DNA of 64,000 nucleotides from Maledivibacter halophilus (GCF_900167445.1 NZ_FUZT01000002.1:372001-436000); one strand, 5' to 3'. Counted from the stretch's first letter, positions 27,583-36,609 are shown. Notes: a model not told the origin generated them from the sequence alone. Numbers and translations: made by a program.

Positions 27583-27630
27583 TTATAAGTAAAGATAACC
27601 AACTTTAAAACCGATGTTGGTTACTTATAA
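27583..27630 (+). promoter_or_regulatory. Large hairpin in the leader of the PrcB-like gene
   Basis: Outer arms are TTATAAGT and ACTTATAA, inner arms are AACCAAC and GTTGGTT, with a 6-nt bulge on the left side. It ends directly before the AAGGGGGGA ribosome binding site of the gene at 27648. It could affect translation or be an operator; I recognise no known riboswitch. Confidence 0.45.
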
Positions 27631-27647
27631 AAGGGGGGATATCTAAA

Positions 27648-28148
27648 ATGGAAAATAATATGAACAATAATATGAAAAAACCTAATGACAGTTTTAAGAG
27701 ATTTTTTAATATAAAATCTCTCATGATTCTATTGGTAGTTATTCTAGTTTTAATAAGTGGAACGATGGCAATAAAACACTTTACCAATGATGAAGAAAAA
27801 GTTGAATTTCAAGTTTTAAGTGGAAAAGAAATACCTCAAAAATTGAATGAAATTTTACCTAGATATCAAACATTAGAGAGGGCTCTAGCCTGTAAGGTTA
27901 ACGGAGAAATTTACGTTGTTGTAACAAGGGGAGAAAAACCTACAGGTGGCTATAGTGTTGATATAGATAAAATTGAAAAAATGAAGGATGAAGAAGATAA
28001 ATTCAAACTGATCGTTTATGCTAAATTTACAGATCCAAAACCAGGAGATGTAGTGACACAGGCTGTTACATACCCTTATGTAGTTGCAAAAACTAATTTA
28101 AAGGAACTTCCCTATAGAATTGAACTGAAGACTAGATATGAAGAATAA
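27648..28148 (+). CDS. PrcB C-terminal-like protein, membrane-anchored
   Basis: A 166-residue protein with a short cytoplasmic N terminus, one TM helix at about 25-42 (LMILLVVILVLISGTMAI) and an extracytoplasmic domain. That domain carries the PrcB_C signature RGEKPTGGYSVDIDKIE followed by KLIVYAKFTDPKPGDVVTQAVTYPYVV. PrcB proteins were named from a Treponema protease complex; in Firmicutes the domain is common in small exported proteins of unclear role. It is a single gene with a structured leader. Confidence 0.8.
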   Translation: MENNMNNNMKKPNDSFKRFFNIKSLMILLVVILVLISGTMAIKHFTNDEEKVEFQVLSGKEIPQKLNEILPRYQTLERALACKVNGEIYVVVTRGEKPTGGYSVDIDKIEKMKDEEDKFKLIVYAKFTDPKPGDVVTQAVTYPYVVAKTNLKELPYRIELKTRYEE

Positions 28149-28169
28149 AAAAAACTAATTCAAAATTAA

Positions 28170-28300
28170 GTTAATTGAGCAAATTGCATAATTACCTCTT
28201 CAAAAAACTAACTACCACATATTGTTTTGAAATCTTTGAAGCTATACCATATATATTATGCAATTTTGCTAAATTGGAGTTATGCAATTTCCTCAATTAT
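28170..28300 (+). repeat. Intergenic palindromic element, copy F
   Basis: The left end TTAATTGAGCAAATTGCATAA and right end TTATGCAATTTCCTCAATTA are nearly perfect inverted repeats. An extra internal right-end-like segment (ATTATGCAATTTTGC) lies about 25 bp inside the true right end, suggesting nested ends. The interior matches copy B in the same orientation. Confidence 0.85.
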
Positions 28301-28307
28301 ATGAGAT

Positions 28308-28359
28308 AAAAAAGCTATAAGTTTTTGGTTGAAATTCACTAAAAATTTATAGCCTTTTT
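28308..28359 (+). terminator. Terminator-like hairpin after PrcB-like gene and copy F
   Basis: AAAAAGCTATAA pairs with TTTATAGCCTTTTT across a loop of about 25 nt, ending in a T tract. The rest of 28360-28522 is AT-rich leader with a small TCTACG/CGTAGA dyad at about 28451-28469. Confidence 0.65.
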
Positions 28360-28522
28360 ATATTGATTTAAAAAGCAAATAGTTAGATCTCCTATTCCAA
28401 TATTTACTTAAAGGTTATTGTCGATAAATGTCGAAATTGTACATTCGTAAGTCTACGTTTAGATCGTAGAAAAATAATTAAAATTACTGACAATTTTGAC
28501 ATTATACCTAAGGAGGAAAAGT

Positions 28523-29689
28523 ATGGATTTCAAGAAATTTGTTATTGGAGGAATAGTTGGGCTAACTTTATTGTCGCAAAGTGGTATTAATGCCTTTGCC
28601 GATATAGTTTCCTATGAGGTGCAAAGTGGAGATACCTATTGGAAGGTGAGTGAAAAATATTCTGTTGATTTAAATGAACTTATTAGAGAAAATTCAGCAG
28701 AAAATAATCCTTATCTAAATGTTGGACAGACTATAAAAATTCCATATGATTCAAATGAAAAAATACTTTATAAGGTTGTATCTGGCGATGCCTATTGGAA
28801 AATAAGTGAAAAGTTTAATATCAATATTAATAAATTACTGGAAGCAAATAATGCAAATTCTACTACTAGGCTAAATATTAATGATGTAGTAATAATTCCT
28901 GTTGGGGACAGCTATAGAAAACATATAGTTGAAGCTGGAGAAACTTATTGGAAAATAAGTCAGAAATATTCAGTAGACATACACGAGCTGCTAAGAATAA
29001 ATAATGCAGATGAGGACAGTCCCCTTTACATAGGTCAGAGTTTATCTGTACCTAATGAGTCATATCCAAGTTCCAATAATACTAATAATTCTAAACCCTA
29101 TATTACCTATACAAATTATACAGTACAAAGAGGCGATGATTTTTGGAAAATATCAATTAAATTTGGAATTCCTCAATATGAATTAATTAAAGCAAACAAT
29201 ATGACAGAAAATACCATGTTGAATATTGGTGATATACTTAAAATTCCTGTTCATCATGTGCCTGTTAAAAATACTCCTGGGCAAAAATATGGTGAATATC
29301 TTGATTGGTGGACAGAAGCCCAGTATGTAGTTCCAATAGGCAAGGTATTTAAAGTTAGAGATTTTTATACTGGCAAAGAGTGGACTATGAAGAGAACTAT
29401 AGGTGCCAGTCACGCCGATTGTGAACCACTGACAAAATATGATTCTGCTGTTATGAAAGAAGTATGGGGAGGATATTACAGCTGGAAAACCAGACCTGTA
29501 CTAATACTGGTTGATAGTAGAAAAATAGCAGCTTCAGCCTCTGCAATGCCCCATGATATAGAATATATTAGTAATAATGGTATAACGGGACATATGGATA
29601 TACATTTTGCAAACAGTACAAGACACAAAGATAATAAAATAGATTATGACCATCAGTATAATATAAAGGTTTCAGCAGGACTAAAATAG
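28523..29689 (+). CDS. Exported four-LysM protein with conserved C-terminal domain
   Basis: A 388-residue protein with a signal peptide at about 1-24 (ending NAFADI). Four LysM repeats of about 45 residues follow, beginning YEVQSGDTYWKVSEKYS, YKVVSGDAYWKISEKFN, HIVEAGETYWKISQKYS and YTVQRGDDFWKISIKFG. A Ser/Asn linker separates repeats three and four. The C-terminal domain of about 130 residues (EYLDWWTEAQYV to the end) includes TIGASHADCEP, VMKEVWGGYYSW and GHMDIHFANSTRH. LysM binds peptidoglycan glycan chains; I do not recognise an enzyme class for the C-terminal domain. The ATG at 28523 after AAGGAGGA is the start. Confidence 0.88.
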   Translation: MDFKKFVIGGIVGLTLLSQSGINAFADIVSYEVQSGDTYWKVSEKYSVDLNELIRENSAENNPYLNVGQTIKIPYDSNEKILYKVVSGDAYWKISEKFNININKLLEANNANSTTRLNINDVVIIPVGDSYRKHIVEAGETYWKISQKYSVDIHELLRINNADEDSPLYIGQSLSVPNESYPSSNNTNNSKPYITYTNYTVQRGDDFWKISIKFGIPQYELIKANNMTENTMLNIGDILKIPVHHVPVKNTPGQKYGEYLDWWTEAQYVVPIGKVFKVRDFYTGKEWTMKRTIGASHADCEPLTKYDSAVMKEVWGGYYSWKTRPVLILVDSRKIAASASAMPHDIEYISNNGITGHMDIHFANSTRHKDNKIDYDHQYNIKVSAGLK

Positions 29690-29730
29690 AGAATTATAAA
29701 GTTTTTTAGTATATATAATTGTATAATTAA

Positions 29731-29834
29731 AATTTAGGACAATTGCATAGTACATATGGTAGTACTCTAGAGATTTTAAAATCATATGTAATAGTTATCT
29801 TTACAAGAACTAATTATGCAATTTCCTTAATTAT
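29731..29834 (-). repeat. Intergenic palindromic element, copy G (inverted orientation)
   Basis: The left end reads TTAGGACAATTGCATAGTAC and the right end TAATTATGCAATTTCCTTAA. The reverse complement aligns with copies B and F (ATTACATATGATTTTAAAATC, then ACTACCATATGT). It lies between the LysM gene and the ilv T-box promoter. Confidence 0.75.
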
Positions 29835-29976
29835 AAGTTTTTTAGAATATTAAATATTTACAAAGCTATTACAAAATAATGCCAATATATAGTAAAACAA
29901 ATAATTAAAGAGTTATTACAAATTAATATTAAAAAATTGTATGGATAAAAATTATTTAGAAAATTCAAAATTAGTG

Positions 29977-30005
29977 TTGACTTATATGAATAAGGGTAGT
30001 ATAAT
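29977..30005 (+). promoter_or_regulatory. Predicted sigma-A promoter of the ilv T-box transcript
   Basis: TTGACT and a perfect TATAAT are separated by exactly 17 bp, about 40 bp before the start of the T-box leader. Confidence 0.75.
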
Positions 30006-30044
30006 TTTCATAAATATTCAAAATTAAAATACTATATTAAAAAG

Positions 30045-30340
30045 TGTTGATAGAGAGAAAGATATCTAAACTTTTAACTACAGAGAGCCAAGGTTTGCTG
30101 AGATTTGGCGTTGAAGAAGATATGGAATGATCACTCTTGAACTGTCTGATCGAAAGGATGTCTAAGTAGATTGGGTCGGGTGCTACCGTTATATAGCTAG
30201 GATTAAAAGAATTAGTCTTTGATCTGAATAAAGAGTCAATTAATTATTTTTATTAATTGAAACTAGGGTGGTACCGCGAATATAATCTCTCGTCCCTAAG
30301 ATAGAACTATTATGTCTTAAGGATGAGGGATTTTTTATTT
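30045..30340 (+). ncRNA. T-box leader RNA controlling the ilv operon
   Basis: A tRNA-sensing leader. Seen directly: the stem I motifs (GAGAGCCAAGGTTTGCTGAG and TTGAACTG), the invariant T-box core AGGGTGGTACCGCG at 30265-30278, and a terminator stem at about 30288-30332 (CTCGTCCCTAAGA with TCTTAAGGATGAGG) followed by TTTTTTATTT. Uncharged tRNA should stabilise the competing antiterminator and allow read-through into ilvN-C-D-B. The likely specifier is ATC (Ile) at 30130-30132 within GAATGATCACTC; this assignment is tentative because it rests on pattern and not on a full fold. The branched-chain operon downstream agrees with it. Confidence 0.93.
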
Positions 30341-30410
30341 ATATTATTTTATAGAACTTATTAAATTTGTTGACTTTAGAGTTTTAAATTGATTTATAAG
30401 GAGGTGAAGA

Positions 30411-30458
30411 ATGTTTTTGAAAGCTAACTCAACAAAAAATAGAGATAAAAAAAGCTAA
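30411..30458 (+). CDS. Possible 15-codon leader ORF in the ilv leader
   Basis: An ATG preceded by the near-perfect ribosome binding site AAGGAGGTG at ideal spacing opens a 15-codon frame (MFLKANSTKNRDKKS) ending in TAA. A small dyad (TAGATTA/TAATCTA, about 30457-30476) begins at its stop. It lies between the T-box terminator and ilvN in about 340 bp that otherwise holds no gene. It has no run of Ile, Leu or Val codons, so it is not a classical attenuator peptide. It may be a small gene, a remnant of a lost first cistron, or chance. Confidence 0.35.
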   Translation: MFLKANSTKNRDKKS

Positions 30459-30679
30459 TAGATTATCTAAATAATCTACTAGCAAAACAAAAATAAAATT
30501 CTTACTAAATAAATAATTAGACATAAAAAAGCTATATCCTTCTTTTTCTTTATATAACCATAAATAATTCTAAGGCATAATTAATTGAAAAATTTTAGTA
30601 ATACAGTTAATATGAAAGTTTTATTGAATATTAAATGAAGTGATTCTATAATCAAAATAAATTTAAGGGGTGAAATAGT

Positions 30680-30916
30680 TTGGAAAAGAAACTTTTATGT
30701 CGGGTTGATAGTGGATTAGAAACTTTAATAAGGGTTGTGGGTCTTTTAAAAAGAAAAAGATTTAACGTTAAAGGCGTGAATATGGAGGAAATTAGCAACT
30801 CCAGTTTTTCAAACTTGGAAATAGTATTAAAGGATGAATTAAATTTTGGTATAGAGCAAGCGATAAATCAGATGGAAAAGCTTGTAAATGTATATGATGT
30901 AAGAGAAGTTAATTAA
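30680..30916 (+). CDS. ilvN: Acetolactate synthase regulatory (small) subunit, short ACT form
   Basis: A 78-residue single ACT domain (LLCRVDSGLETLIRVVGLLKRKRFNVKGVNM) that would bind and tune the IlvB catalytic subunit. It is much shorter than the usual 160-residue IlvN and closer in size to IlvM of enteric bacteria. TTG start after GGGGTGAAA. It is first in the ilvN-C-D-B operon, 20 bp before ilvC, while its catalytic partner is last in the operon, which is an unusual separation. Confidence 0.82.
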   Translation: MEKKLLCRVDSGLETLIRVVGLLKRKRFNVKGVNMEEISNSSFSNLEIVLKDELNFGIEQAINQMEKLVNVYDVREVN

Positions 30917-30936
30917 ATAATTAGGAGGAATTAGAA

Positions 30937-31929
30937 ATGGCAAAGATGTACTATAATGAAGATGGAAATTTAGAATTATTAAAGGATAAAAAGGTTGCAG
31001 TTATAGGTTTTGGAAGTCAAGGTCACGCTCATGCATTAAATTTAAAGGAAAGTGGTGTAGATGTAGTTGTTGGATTATATAAGGGAAGTAAATCTTGGAG
31101 TAAGGCTGAGCATCAGGGATTAGAAGTTTTAGAAGTGGCAGAGGCAGCTAAAAAGAGTGATGTAATTATGATTTTAGTACCAGATGAACATCAGAAAAAT
31201 GTTTATACTAATCATATTAAGGAAAATCTCAGTGAAGGTGATGCATTGGCCTTTGCCCACGGATTTAATATTCACTTTAGTCAAATAGTGCCGCCAGAAT
31301 ATGTAGATGTATTTATGGTGGCACCAAAGGGCCCAGGACATTTAGTTAGAAGGGTATATGAAGAAGGAAAAGGAGTACCAGCTCTATTAGCTGTTTATCA
31401 GGATTATACTGGTAAGGCTAAGGAATTAGGATTGGCCTATGCCAAGGGGATAGGCGCAGCTAGAGCAGGTGTTTTAGAAACAACCTTCAAAGAAGAAACA
31501 GAAACAGATTTATTTGGAGAACAATCTGTCTTATGTGGAGGAGTAACGGAGCTTATTAAGGCTGGATTTGATACTTTGGTAGAAGCAGGATATCAGCCAG
31601 AAATAGCATACTTTGAATGTTTACATGAAATGAAGCTCATAGTAGATTTACTCTATGAAGGCGGATTTGAAAAGATGAGGTACAGTGTAAGCGATACAGC
31701 AGAGTATGGAGACTATATGGTGGGTAAAAGAATTGTTAATAGCGAAACTCGCAGGGAAATGAAAAAGGTACTTGAAGAAATACAAACAGGAGTATTTGCT
31801 AAGGAATGGTTATCAGAAAATATGCTAAATAGACCAGTATTCAACTCAATCAAGAAAAAAGAGCTTGAACATCCTATCGTTGAAGTAGGAAAAAATTTAA
31901 GAAGCATGATGGAATGGATTAAAGAATAG
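30937..31929 (+). CDS. ilvC: Ketol-acid reductoisomerase
   Basis: A 330-residue class I enzyme converting acetolactate or acetohydroxybutyrate to the dihydroxy acid in valine, leucine and isoleucine synthesis. The Rossmann motif is [19 protein letters not shown]. The catalytic domain has [28 protein letters not shown] and [17 protein letters not shown] ribosome binding site precedes the ATG. Confidence 0.98.
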   Translation: MAKMYYNEDGNLELLKDKKVAVIGFGSQGHAHALNLKESGVDVVVGLYKGSKSWSKAEHQGLEVLEVAEAAKKSDVIMILVPDEHQKNVYTNHIKENLSEGDALAFAHGFNIHFSQIVPPEYVDVFMVAPKGPGHLVRRVYEEGKGVPALLAVYQDYTGKAKELGLAYAKGIGAARAGVLETTFKEETETDLFGEQSVLCGGVTELIKAGFDTLVEAGYQPEIAYFECLHEMKLIVDLLYEGGFEKMRYSVSDTAEYGDYMVGKRIVNSETRREMKKVLEEIQTGVFAKEWLSENMLNRPVFNSIKKKELEHPIVEVGKNLRSMMEWIKE

Positions 31930-31940
31930 GGGGACTAATA

Positions 31941-33605
31941 TTGAAAAGCACATCAGTAAAAAGAGGAATAGAAAAGGCCCCCCATAGGTCACTATTTAAA
32001 GCTTCAGGGTTAACAAATGAAGAAATAAACAAGCCTTTAATAGGAGTCGTTAATGCCTATAATGAAATAGTACCAGGGCATATTCATTTAAAAAATATTG
32101 TTGAAGCTGTAAAGAGGGGTGTATTAATGAGTGGTGGAACTCCCCTTGAGTTTCCAACCATTGCAGTATGCGATGGTATTTCTATGAATCATGAAGGAAT
32201 GAGATATTCTCTACCTAGTAGAGAACTTATTACAGATAGTATTGAAGTTATGGCAAAGGCCCATGGACTTGATGGTCTGGTGTTAGTTCCAAACTGTGAT
32301 AAGACTGTTCCAGCAATGCTTATGGCCTGTGCCAGACTAAATATTCCTTCAATAATAGTAAGTGGAGGGCCAATGCTTGCAGGTAAGATTGGAAACAAAA
32401 AGATAGATTTAATTACTGTTTTTGAAGGTGTAGGTGCAGTAAAATCCGGTAAAATGACTGAGGAAGAGTTGGCTCAAATTGAGGATAATGCTTGTCCCGG
32501 ATGTGGATCATGTGCAGGAATGTTTACAGCTAATTCTATGAATTGTATGACAGAGGCCCTAGGAATGGCCCTTCCAGGTAATGGAACTATTCCAGCGGTT
32601 TACTCACAGAGATTGAGGCTTGCTAAATATACAGGAATGAAGGTTATGGAGCTTGTTAGAAATAATGTTTTGCCTAGAGATATATTAACAGATAAGGTTT
32701 TTGAAAATGCCCTTACTGTAGATATGGCACTAGGATGTTCAACAAATACTGTATTACATTTAACTGCAATTGCAAAGGAAGCAAATGTAGAAATGAATTT
32801 AGAAAAGATTAATGAAATAAGTGAGAAAACTCCCAATTTATGTAAATTAAGTCCGGCTGGACCTTATCATATAGAAGATTTATATGAAGCTGGAGGTATA
32901 ATGGCTGTAATGAACGAGCTGAGAAAGAAAGATCTTTTAAATCTAGATGAGATGACAGCTTCAGGTAAAAGGGTAATGGAATTGATAAATGGATGTGAAA
33001 AACTTGGAGATAAAGTAATTGCATCAATTGATAATCCATATAGTGAGACCGGTGGAATAAGGGTACTAAAGGGTAGTCTTGCTCCAGAAGGGGCTGTGGT
33101 AAAAAAATCAGCTGTTTCTGAGGAAATGCTAGAAAATAAAGGTAAAGCTAGAGTCTTTGAAAGCGAAGAAGAAGCCGTAGAAGCAATTTTAAATAGTAAA
33201 ATTAACAAGGGCGAAATAATAGTAATAAGATATGAAGGTCCTAAGGGTGGACCTGGAATGAGGGAAATGTTAACACCAACATCGGCACTGGCTGGTATGG
33301 GACTTGATAAGGAAGTTGCACTGATAACTGATGGAAGATTTTCAGGAGGAACAAGGGGAGCAGCTATAGGACATGTATCTCCAGAAGCCGTTGAAGGTGG
33401 ACCTATTGCTTTAGTTGAAGAGGGAGACATTATTGACATAGATATGACCAAGGGAAGATTGGATTTACTCGTTGATAAGGAAGAAATGAATAAAAGAAGG
33501 CAAAGAACTTCAAATAGAAATATGCCGGTATCTAGAGGATATCTTGGAAAATACTCTAGAATGGTTACTTCAGCAAGTAATGGAGCAGCCTATGAGGAAT
33601 TATAG
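31941..33605 (+). CDS. ilvD: Dihydroxy-acid dehydratase
   Basis: A 554-residue Fe-S enzyme that dehydrates dihydroxy acids to 2-keto acids, the third step of branched-chain amino acid synthesis. Conserved segments include [35 protein letters not shown], the cluster-binding [17 protein letters not shown] and [20 protein letters not shown]. The TTG start is 11 bp after the ilvC stop with GGGGGA upstream. Confidence 0.98.
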   Translation: MKSTSVKRGIEKAPHRSLFKASGLTNEEINKPLIGVVNAYNEIVPGHIHLKNIVEAVKRGVLMSGGTPLEFPTIAVCDGISMNHEGMRYSLPSRELITDSIEVMAKAHGLDGLVLVPNCDKTVPAMLMACARLNIPSIIVSGGPMLAGKIGNKKIDLITVFEGVGAVKSGKMTEEELAQIEDNACPGCGSCAGMFTANSMNCMTEALGMALPGNGTIPAVYSQRLRLAKYTGMKVMELVRNNVLPRDILTDKVFENALTVDMALGCSTNTVLHLTAIAKEANVEMNLEKINEISEKTPNLCKLSPAGPYHIEDLYEAGGIMAVMNELRKKDLLNLDEMTASGKRVMELINGCEKLGDKVIASIDNPYSETGGIRVLKGSLAPEGAVVKKSAVSEEMLENKGKARVFESEEEAVEAILNSKINKGEIIVIRYEGPKGGPGMREMLTPTSALAGMGLDKEVALITDGRFSGGTRGAAIGHVSPEAVEGGPIALVEEGDIIDIDMTKGRLDLLVDKEEMNKRRQRTSNRNMPVSRGYLGKYSRMVTSASNGAAYEEL

Positions 33606-33631
33606 AAAATAGTGGGAAGAAGGTGAAATTT

Positions 33632-35287
33632 ATGGAGCTTAGTGGAGCGCAAATTGTATTGGAATGTCTAAAAGAGCAAGGTGTTGACACGATATTTGGA
33701 TATCCAGGTGGAGCAGTTATACCTTTATATGATGCATTATACGATAATTTTGATACTTTTACTCATATTATAAGTGCCCATGAACAGGGGGCAGTTCATG
33801 GAGCCGATGGATATGCTCGTTCAAGTGGAAAAGTTGGAGTATGCTTTGCAACCTCTGGGCCAGGTGCAACTAATACTATTACTGGAATAGCCACCGCTTA
33901 TTTGGATTCGGTTCCACTTGTAGTATTTACTGGTCAGGTTCCAAGAACATTGCTTGGAAAGGATTCCTTTCAGGAGGTAGATATTACAGGAATATCATTA
34001 CCTATTACAAAGCATAATTATCTTGTAGAAGCTGTAGAGGATTTAGCTGATATTATTCGAGAGGCATTCCTTACTGCTACTACTGGAAGACCTGGACCTG
34101 TTCTCATAGATATTCCAAAGGATGTCTTTTTAGATAAAACTTTTTATAAAAAGAAAAATAAATCAGATGAGGACTTTGTCAGAAACAATATAGATGAGGT
34201 GCTCCTAAAGAAAGCAGCTGAAACAATTAATAATGCTTTAAAACCAGTTATTTATGCTGGAGGAGGAGTAATTATAGCAGAGGCCTTTGAAAAATTAAAG
34301 GAATTTGCTGATAAAGCAAATATACCAGTTGTCAATACATTAATGGGACTGGGAGGTTATCCCAGAAATAGTCATTTATCTTTGGGAATGGTAGGGATGC
34401 ATGGTTTTAGAGAAGCAAATTTGGCAGTAACCAATAGTGATTTGATAATTGCTGTTGGAGCAAGATTTAGTGACAGGGTTGTTGGAAATGTAAACAAATT
34501 TGCTCCACGGGCTCAGGTTATTCATATCGATATAGATAAGACTGAGATAAACAAAAATAAAAAGGCAGACCTATCCATTGTAGGAGATGTGAATCAGATT
34601 TTAGAAAACCTGGTTGAAGATGTTGACTTCAAGCATAGAGGTCAATGGCTAAAAGAAATCAACGAATGGAAATCAAAAATAGAATTTAATAACAGAGAAT
34701 TTATTCCTAAAAATATCATTGAAAAAACTAATGAAATATTGGAAGATGATACTATAGTTGTTACCGATGTTGGACAGCATCAAATGTGGACAGCTCAATA
34801 TTGGAAGTTTAAAGGCCCAAGGAAATTTTTATCATCCGGGGGATTAGGAACCATGGGGTATGGTCTTGGAGCAGCAATTGGAGCACAAATAGCAAACCCA
34901 GATAAAAGAGTTTTACACATTACTGGAGACGGAAGCTTTAGAATGAATTGTAATGAACTAGCCACGGTTTCCAAATATAAATTGCCTACCATAACATTAA
35001 TATTTAATAATAGAACCCTTGGGATGGTAAGGCAGTGGCAAAAGTTATTTAGAAATCAAAGATACTCTGAAACCGACATCGGAGAAGATGTATGTTTTGT
35101 TAAATTAGCACAGGCCTATGGAATTGAAGGTTATAAAGTAGATAATTTATCAAGTTTAATTGAAGTCATAGAGAAAGTATCAAAAACAGGAAAACCAGTT
35201 GTTATAGACTGTAAAATAGATAAGGATGAATGTGTTTATCCTATTGTACCTCCTGGTAAACCTATAGATAATTTAATTGAGAAATAG
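33632..35287 (+). CDS. ilvB: Acetolactate synthase, catalytic (large) subunit
   Basis: A 551-residue TPP- and FAD-dependent enzyme condensing pyruvate to acetolactate (or with 2-ketobutyrate). Motifs are GVDTIFGYPGGAVIPLYDAL, SAHEQGAVHGADGYARSSG with the catalytic Glu, GKDSFQEVDITGI, and the TPP motif GDGSFRMNCNELATV ending ...IFNN. The ATG at 33632 after AAGAAGGTG is preferred over the in-frame GTG at 33623. It is the last gene of the operon, followed by repeat copy H and a strong terminator. Confidence 0.97.
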   Translation: MELSGAQIVLECLKEQGVDTIFGYPGGAVIPLYDALYDNFDTFTHIISAHEQGAVHGADGYARSSGKVGVCFATSGPGATNTITGIATAYLDSVPLVVFTGQVPRTLLGKDSFQEVDITGISLPITKHNYLVEAVEDLADIIREAFLTATTGRPGPVLIDIPKDVFLDKTFYKKKNKSDEDFVRNNIDEVLLKKAAETINNALKPVIYAGGGVIIAEAFEKLKEFADKANIPVVNTLMGLGGYPRNSHLSLGMVGMHGFREANLAVTNSDLIIAVGARFSDRVVGNVNKFAPRAQVIHIDIDKTEINKNKKADLSIVGDVNQILENLVEDVDFKHRGQWLKEINEWKSKIEFNNREFIPKNIIEKTNEILEDDTIVVTDVGQHQMWTAQYWKFKGPRKFLSSGGLGTMGYGLGAAIGAQIANPDKRVLHITGDGSFRMNCNELATVSKYKLPTITLIFNNRTLGMVRQWQKLFRNQRYSETDIGEDVCFVKLAQAYGIEGYKVDNLSSLIEVIEKVSKTGKPVVIDCKIDKDECVYPIVPPGKPIDNLIEK

Positions 35288-35302
35288 AACACTAAGAAAT
35301 AT

Positions 35303-35337
35303 TAATTGAGAAAATTGCATAATTTTAATTTACTCAA
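35303..35337 (+). repeat. Intergenic palindromic element, copy H (end remnant)
   Basis: A 35-bp minimal form in which the left end TAATTGAGAAAATTGCATAA is joined almost directly to a right-end remnant AATTTACTCAA. It looks like an internally deleted member of the family, abutting the ilvB terminator. Confidence 0.6.
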
Positions 35338-35338
35338 A

Positions 35339-35379
35339 GAAAAAAGAATTCCTTTAAATAGAATAGGAATTCTTTTTTC
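35339..35379 (+). terminator. Terminator of the ilv operon
   Basis: A perfect 14-bp stem (GAAAAAAGAATTCC / GGAATTCTTTTTTC) with a 13-nt loop ends in a T tract. Confidence 0.88.
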
Positions 35380-35410
35380 TTGGTAAAAATGGATATTATT
35401 TATTCTTCAT

Positions 35411-35449
35411 TTAACATTTATTTAACCTTTGGTTAACAATTCCATAACA
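35411..35449 (+). promoter_or_regulatory. PHO box: four direct repeats upstream of pstS
   Basis: TTAACA (35411), TTAACC (35422), TTAACA (35433) and ATAACA (35444) are spaced exactly 11 bp apart. This is the arrangement of PhoP-binding sites in Firmicutes (TT-A-CA hexamers separated by about 5 bp). It lies about 80 bp before pstS and predicts induction of the operon under phosphate starvation by a PhoPR-type system encoded elsewhere. Confidence 0.82.
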
Positions 35450-35528
35450 AAACGAAAAATAAATAGTGATATCTTATATATGTACTTAAGAATGAAGATG
35501 ATTTTTAAAGGCGAAGGGAGAATAAAAA

Positions 35529-36434
35529 ATGAAGAAAATTTTATCATTATTACTAGTTGCATTTTTAGCTGTAGGTTTACTTGGAGGATGTGCAGATGGA
35601 ACTAAGGAAGAAAGTTCAGCAGAGCAAAATAATGAACAAACTAATGACAAAAGTGAAAATAATAGTGGAGAAGATAAATTAGAAGGAACAGTATCAGTAA
35701 TAGGATCAACTTCAGTAACGCCTGTGGCACAGAATCTGGCTGATACGTTTACAACAATAGAGCCTGGTATAAAAGTTGACATACAGGGAATTGGATCAAC
35801 AGCGGGAGTTAAGGCGGCAAAAGAAGGTAGTGGAGATATAGGAATGGCGTCACGCAATTTAAAATCCGAAGAAAAAGAGTGGGGTTTAACAGAACATATT
35901 ATAGCTTATGATGGTATTACAGTAGTGGTACATCCTAGTAACAGTGTGGCAGATCTTACTCAAGAGCAAATCACTAAGATTTTCAAGGGTGAAATAAAAA
36001 ATTGGAAAGAAGTTGGAGGAGAAGATAAAGAAATACTTGTAGTAAGTCGTGAATCTGGTTCTGGTACTAGAGGTGCCTTTGAAGAAATAATGAATTTACA
36101 GGAGAAAAACGCTGAAGGTAAAAAAATAAGTGTAGTTAGAAAAGATGCTTTGATTGCTGAAGGTAATGGTGCTGTTAAAGCCAACGTTGCTAAGAAAGAA
36201 TATTCAATAGGATATATTTCCTTATCATATTTAGATGAATCAGTAAAAGGATTGAAAGTAGATGGTGTTGAACCTACAATTGAAAATATAAAGTCTGAAG
36301 AATATAAAGTGTTTAGACCTTTCCTAATGCTTACAAATGGTGAACCAAGTCCAGCTGCTAAAGCATACCTAGACTTTATTTTCAGTGAAGATGGACAAAA
36401 AATAGTTGGTGAAAAATTAATACCTGTAAAATAA
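35529..36434 (+). CDS. pstS: Phosphate ABC transporter substrate-binding lipoprotein
   Basis: A 301-residue lipoprotein with lipobox LLGGC and an acidic Ser/Asn-rich linker. The phosphate-binding domain contains GSTSVTPVAQNLADTF, GSTAGVKAAKEGSGDIGMASR and SRESGSGTRGAFEEI. It captures phosphate outside the cell and passes it to PstCA. It follows the four-repeat PHO box and a GAAGGGAG ribosome binding site, and is separated from pstC by a hairpin. Confidence 0.96.
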   Translation: MKKILSLLLVAFLAVGLLGGCADGTKEESSAEQNNEQTNDKSENNSGEDKLEGTVSVIGSTSVTPVAQNLADTFTTIEPGIKVDIQGIGSTAGVKAAKEGSGDIGMASRNLKSEEKEWGLTEHIIAYDGITVVVHPSNSVADLTQEQITKIFKGEIKNWKEVGGEDKEILVVSRESGSGTRGAFEEIMNLQEKNAEGKKISVVRKDALIAEGNGAVKANVAKKEYSIGYISLSYLDESVKGLKVDGVEPTIENIKSEEYKVFRPFLMLTNGEPSPAAKAYLDFIFSEDGQKIVGEKLIPVK

Positions 36435-36466
36435 TTAATCCCCTATTAATATAAAAAACAAGTGCT

Positions 36467-36492
36467 AGACTCCACAACCACAAGTGGGGTCT
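36467..36492 (+). promoter_or_regulatory. Intercistronic hairpin between pstS and pstC
   Basis: A 9-bp stem (AGACTCCAC / GTGGGGTCT, one G-T pair) with an 8-nt loop and no T run directly behind it. Such structures often lower expression of the permease genes relative to the abundant binding protein, either by attenuation or by stabilising the upstream mRNA. Confidence 0.6.
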
Positions 36493-36609
36493 CTCTTGAT
36501 GTTTTTACAGTATATAATATTGAGATCTATAATTTATAAAGTATAAACTTGAATGTTTAAGATAAGATTTATAAATTTGAACCAATTTATGTAATGGAGG
36601 TGGTACCAA

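Noticed and set aside
30411..30458. Classical amino-acid attenuator peptide for ilv
   Set aside because: The 15-codon frame has a single Leu and no Ile or Val run, and control is already supplied by the upstream T-box.
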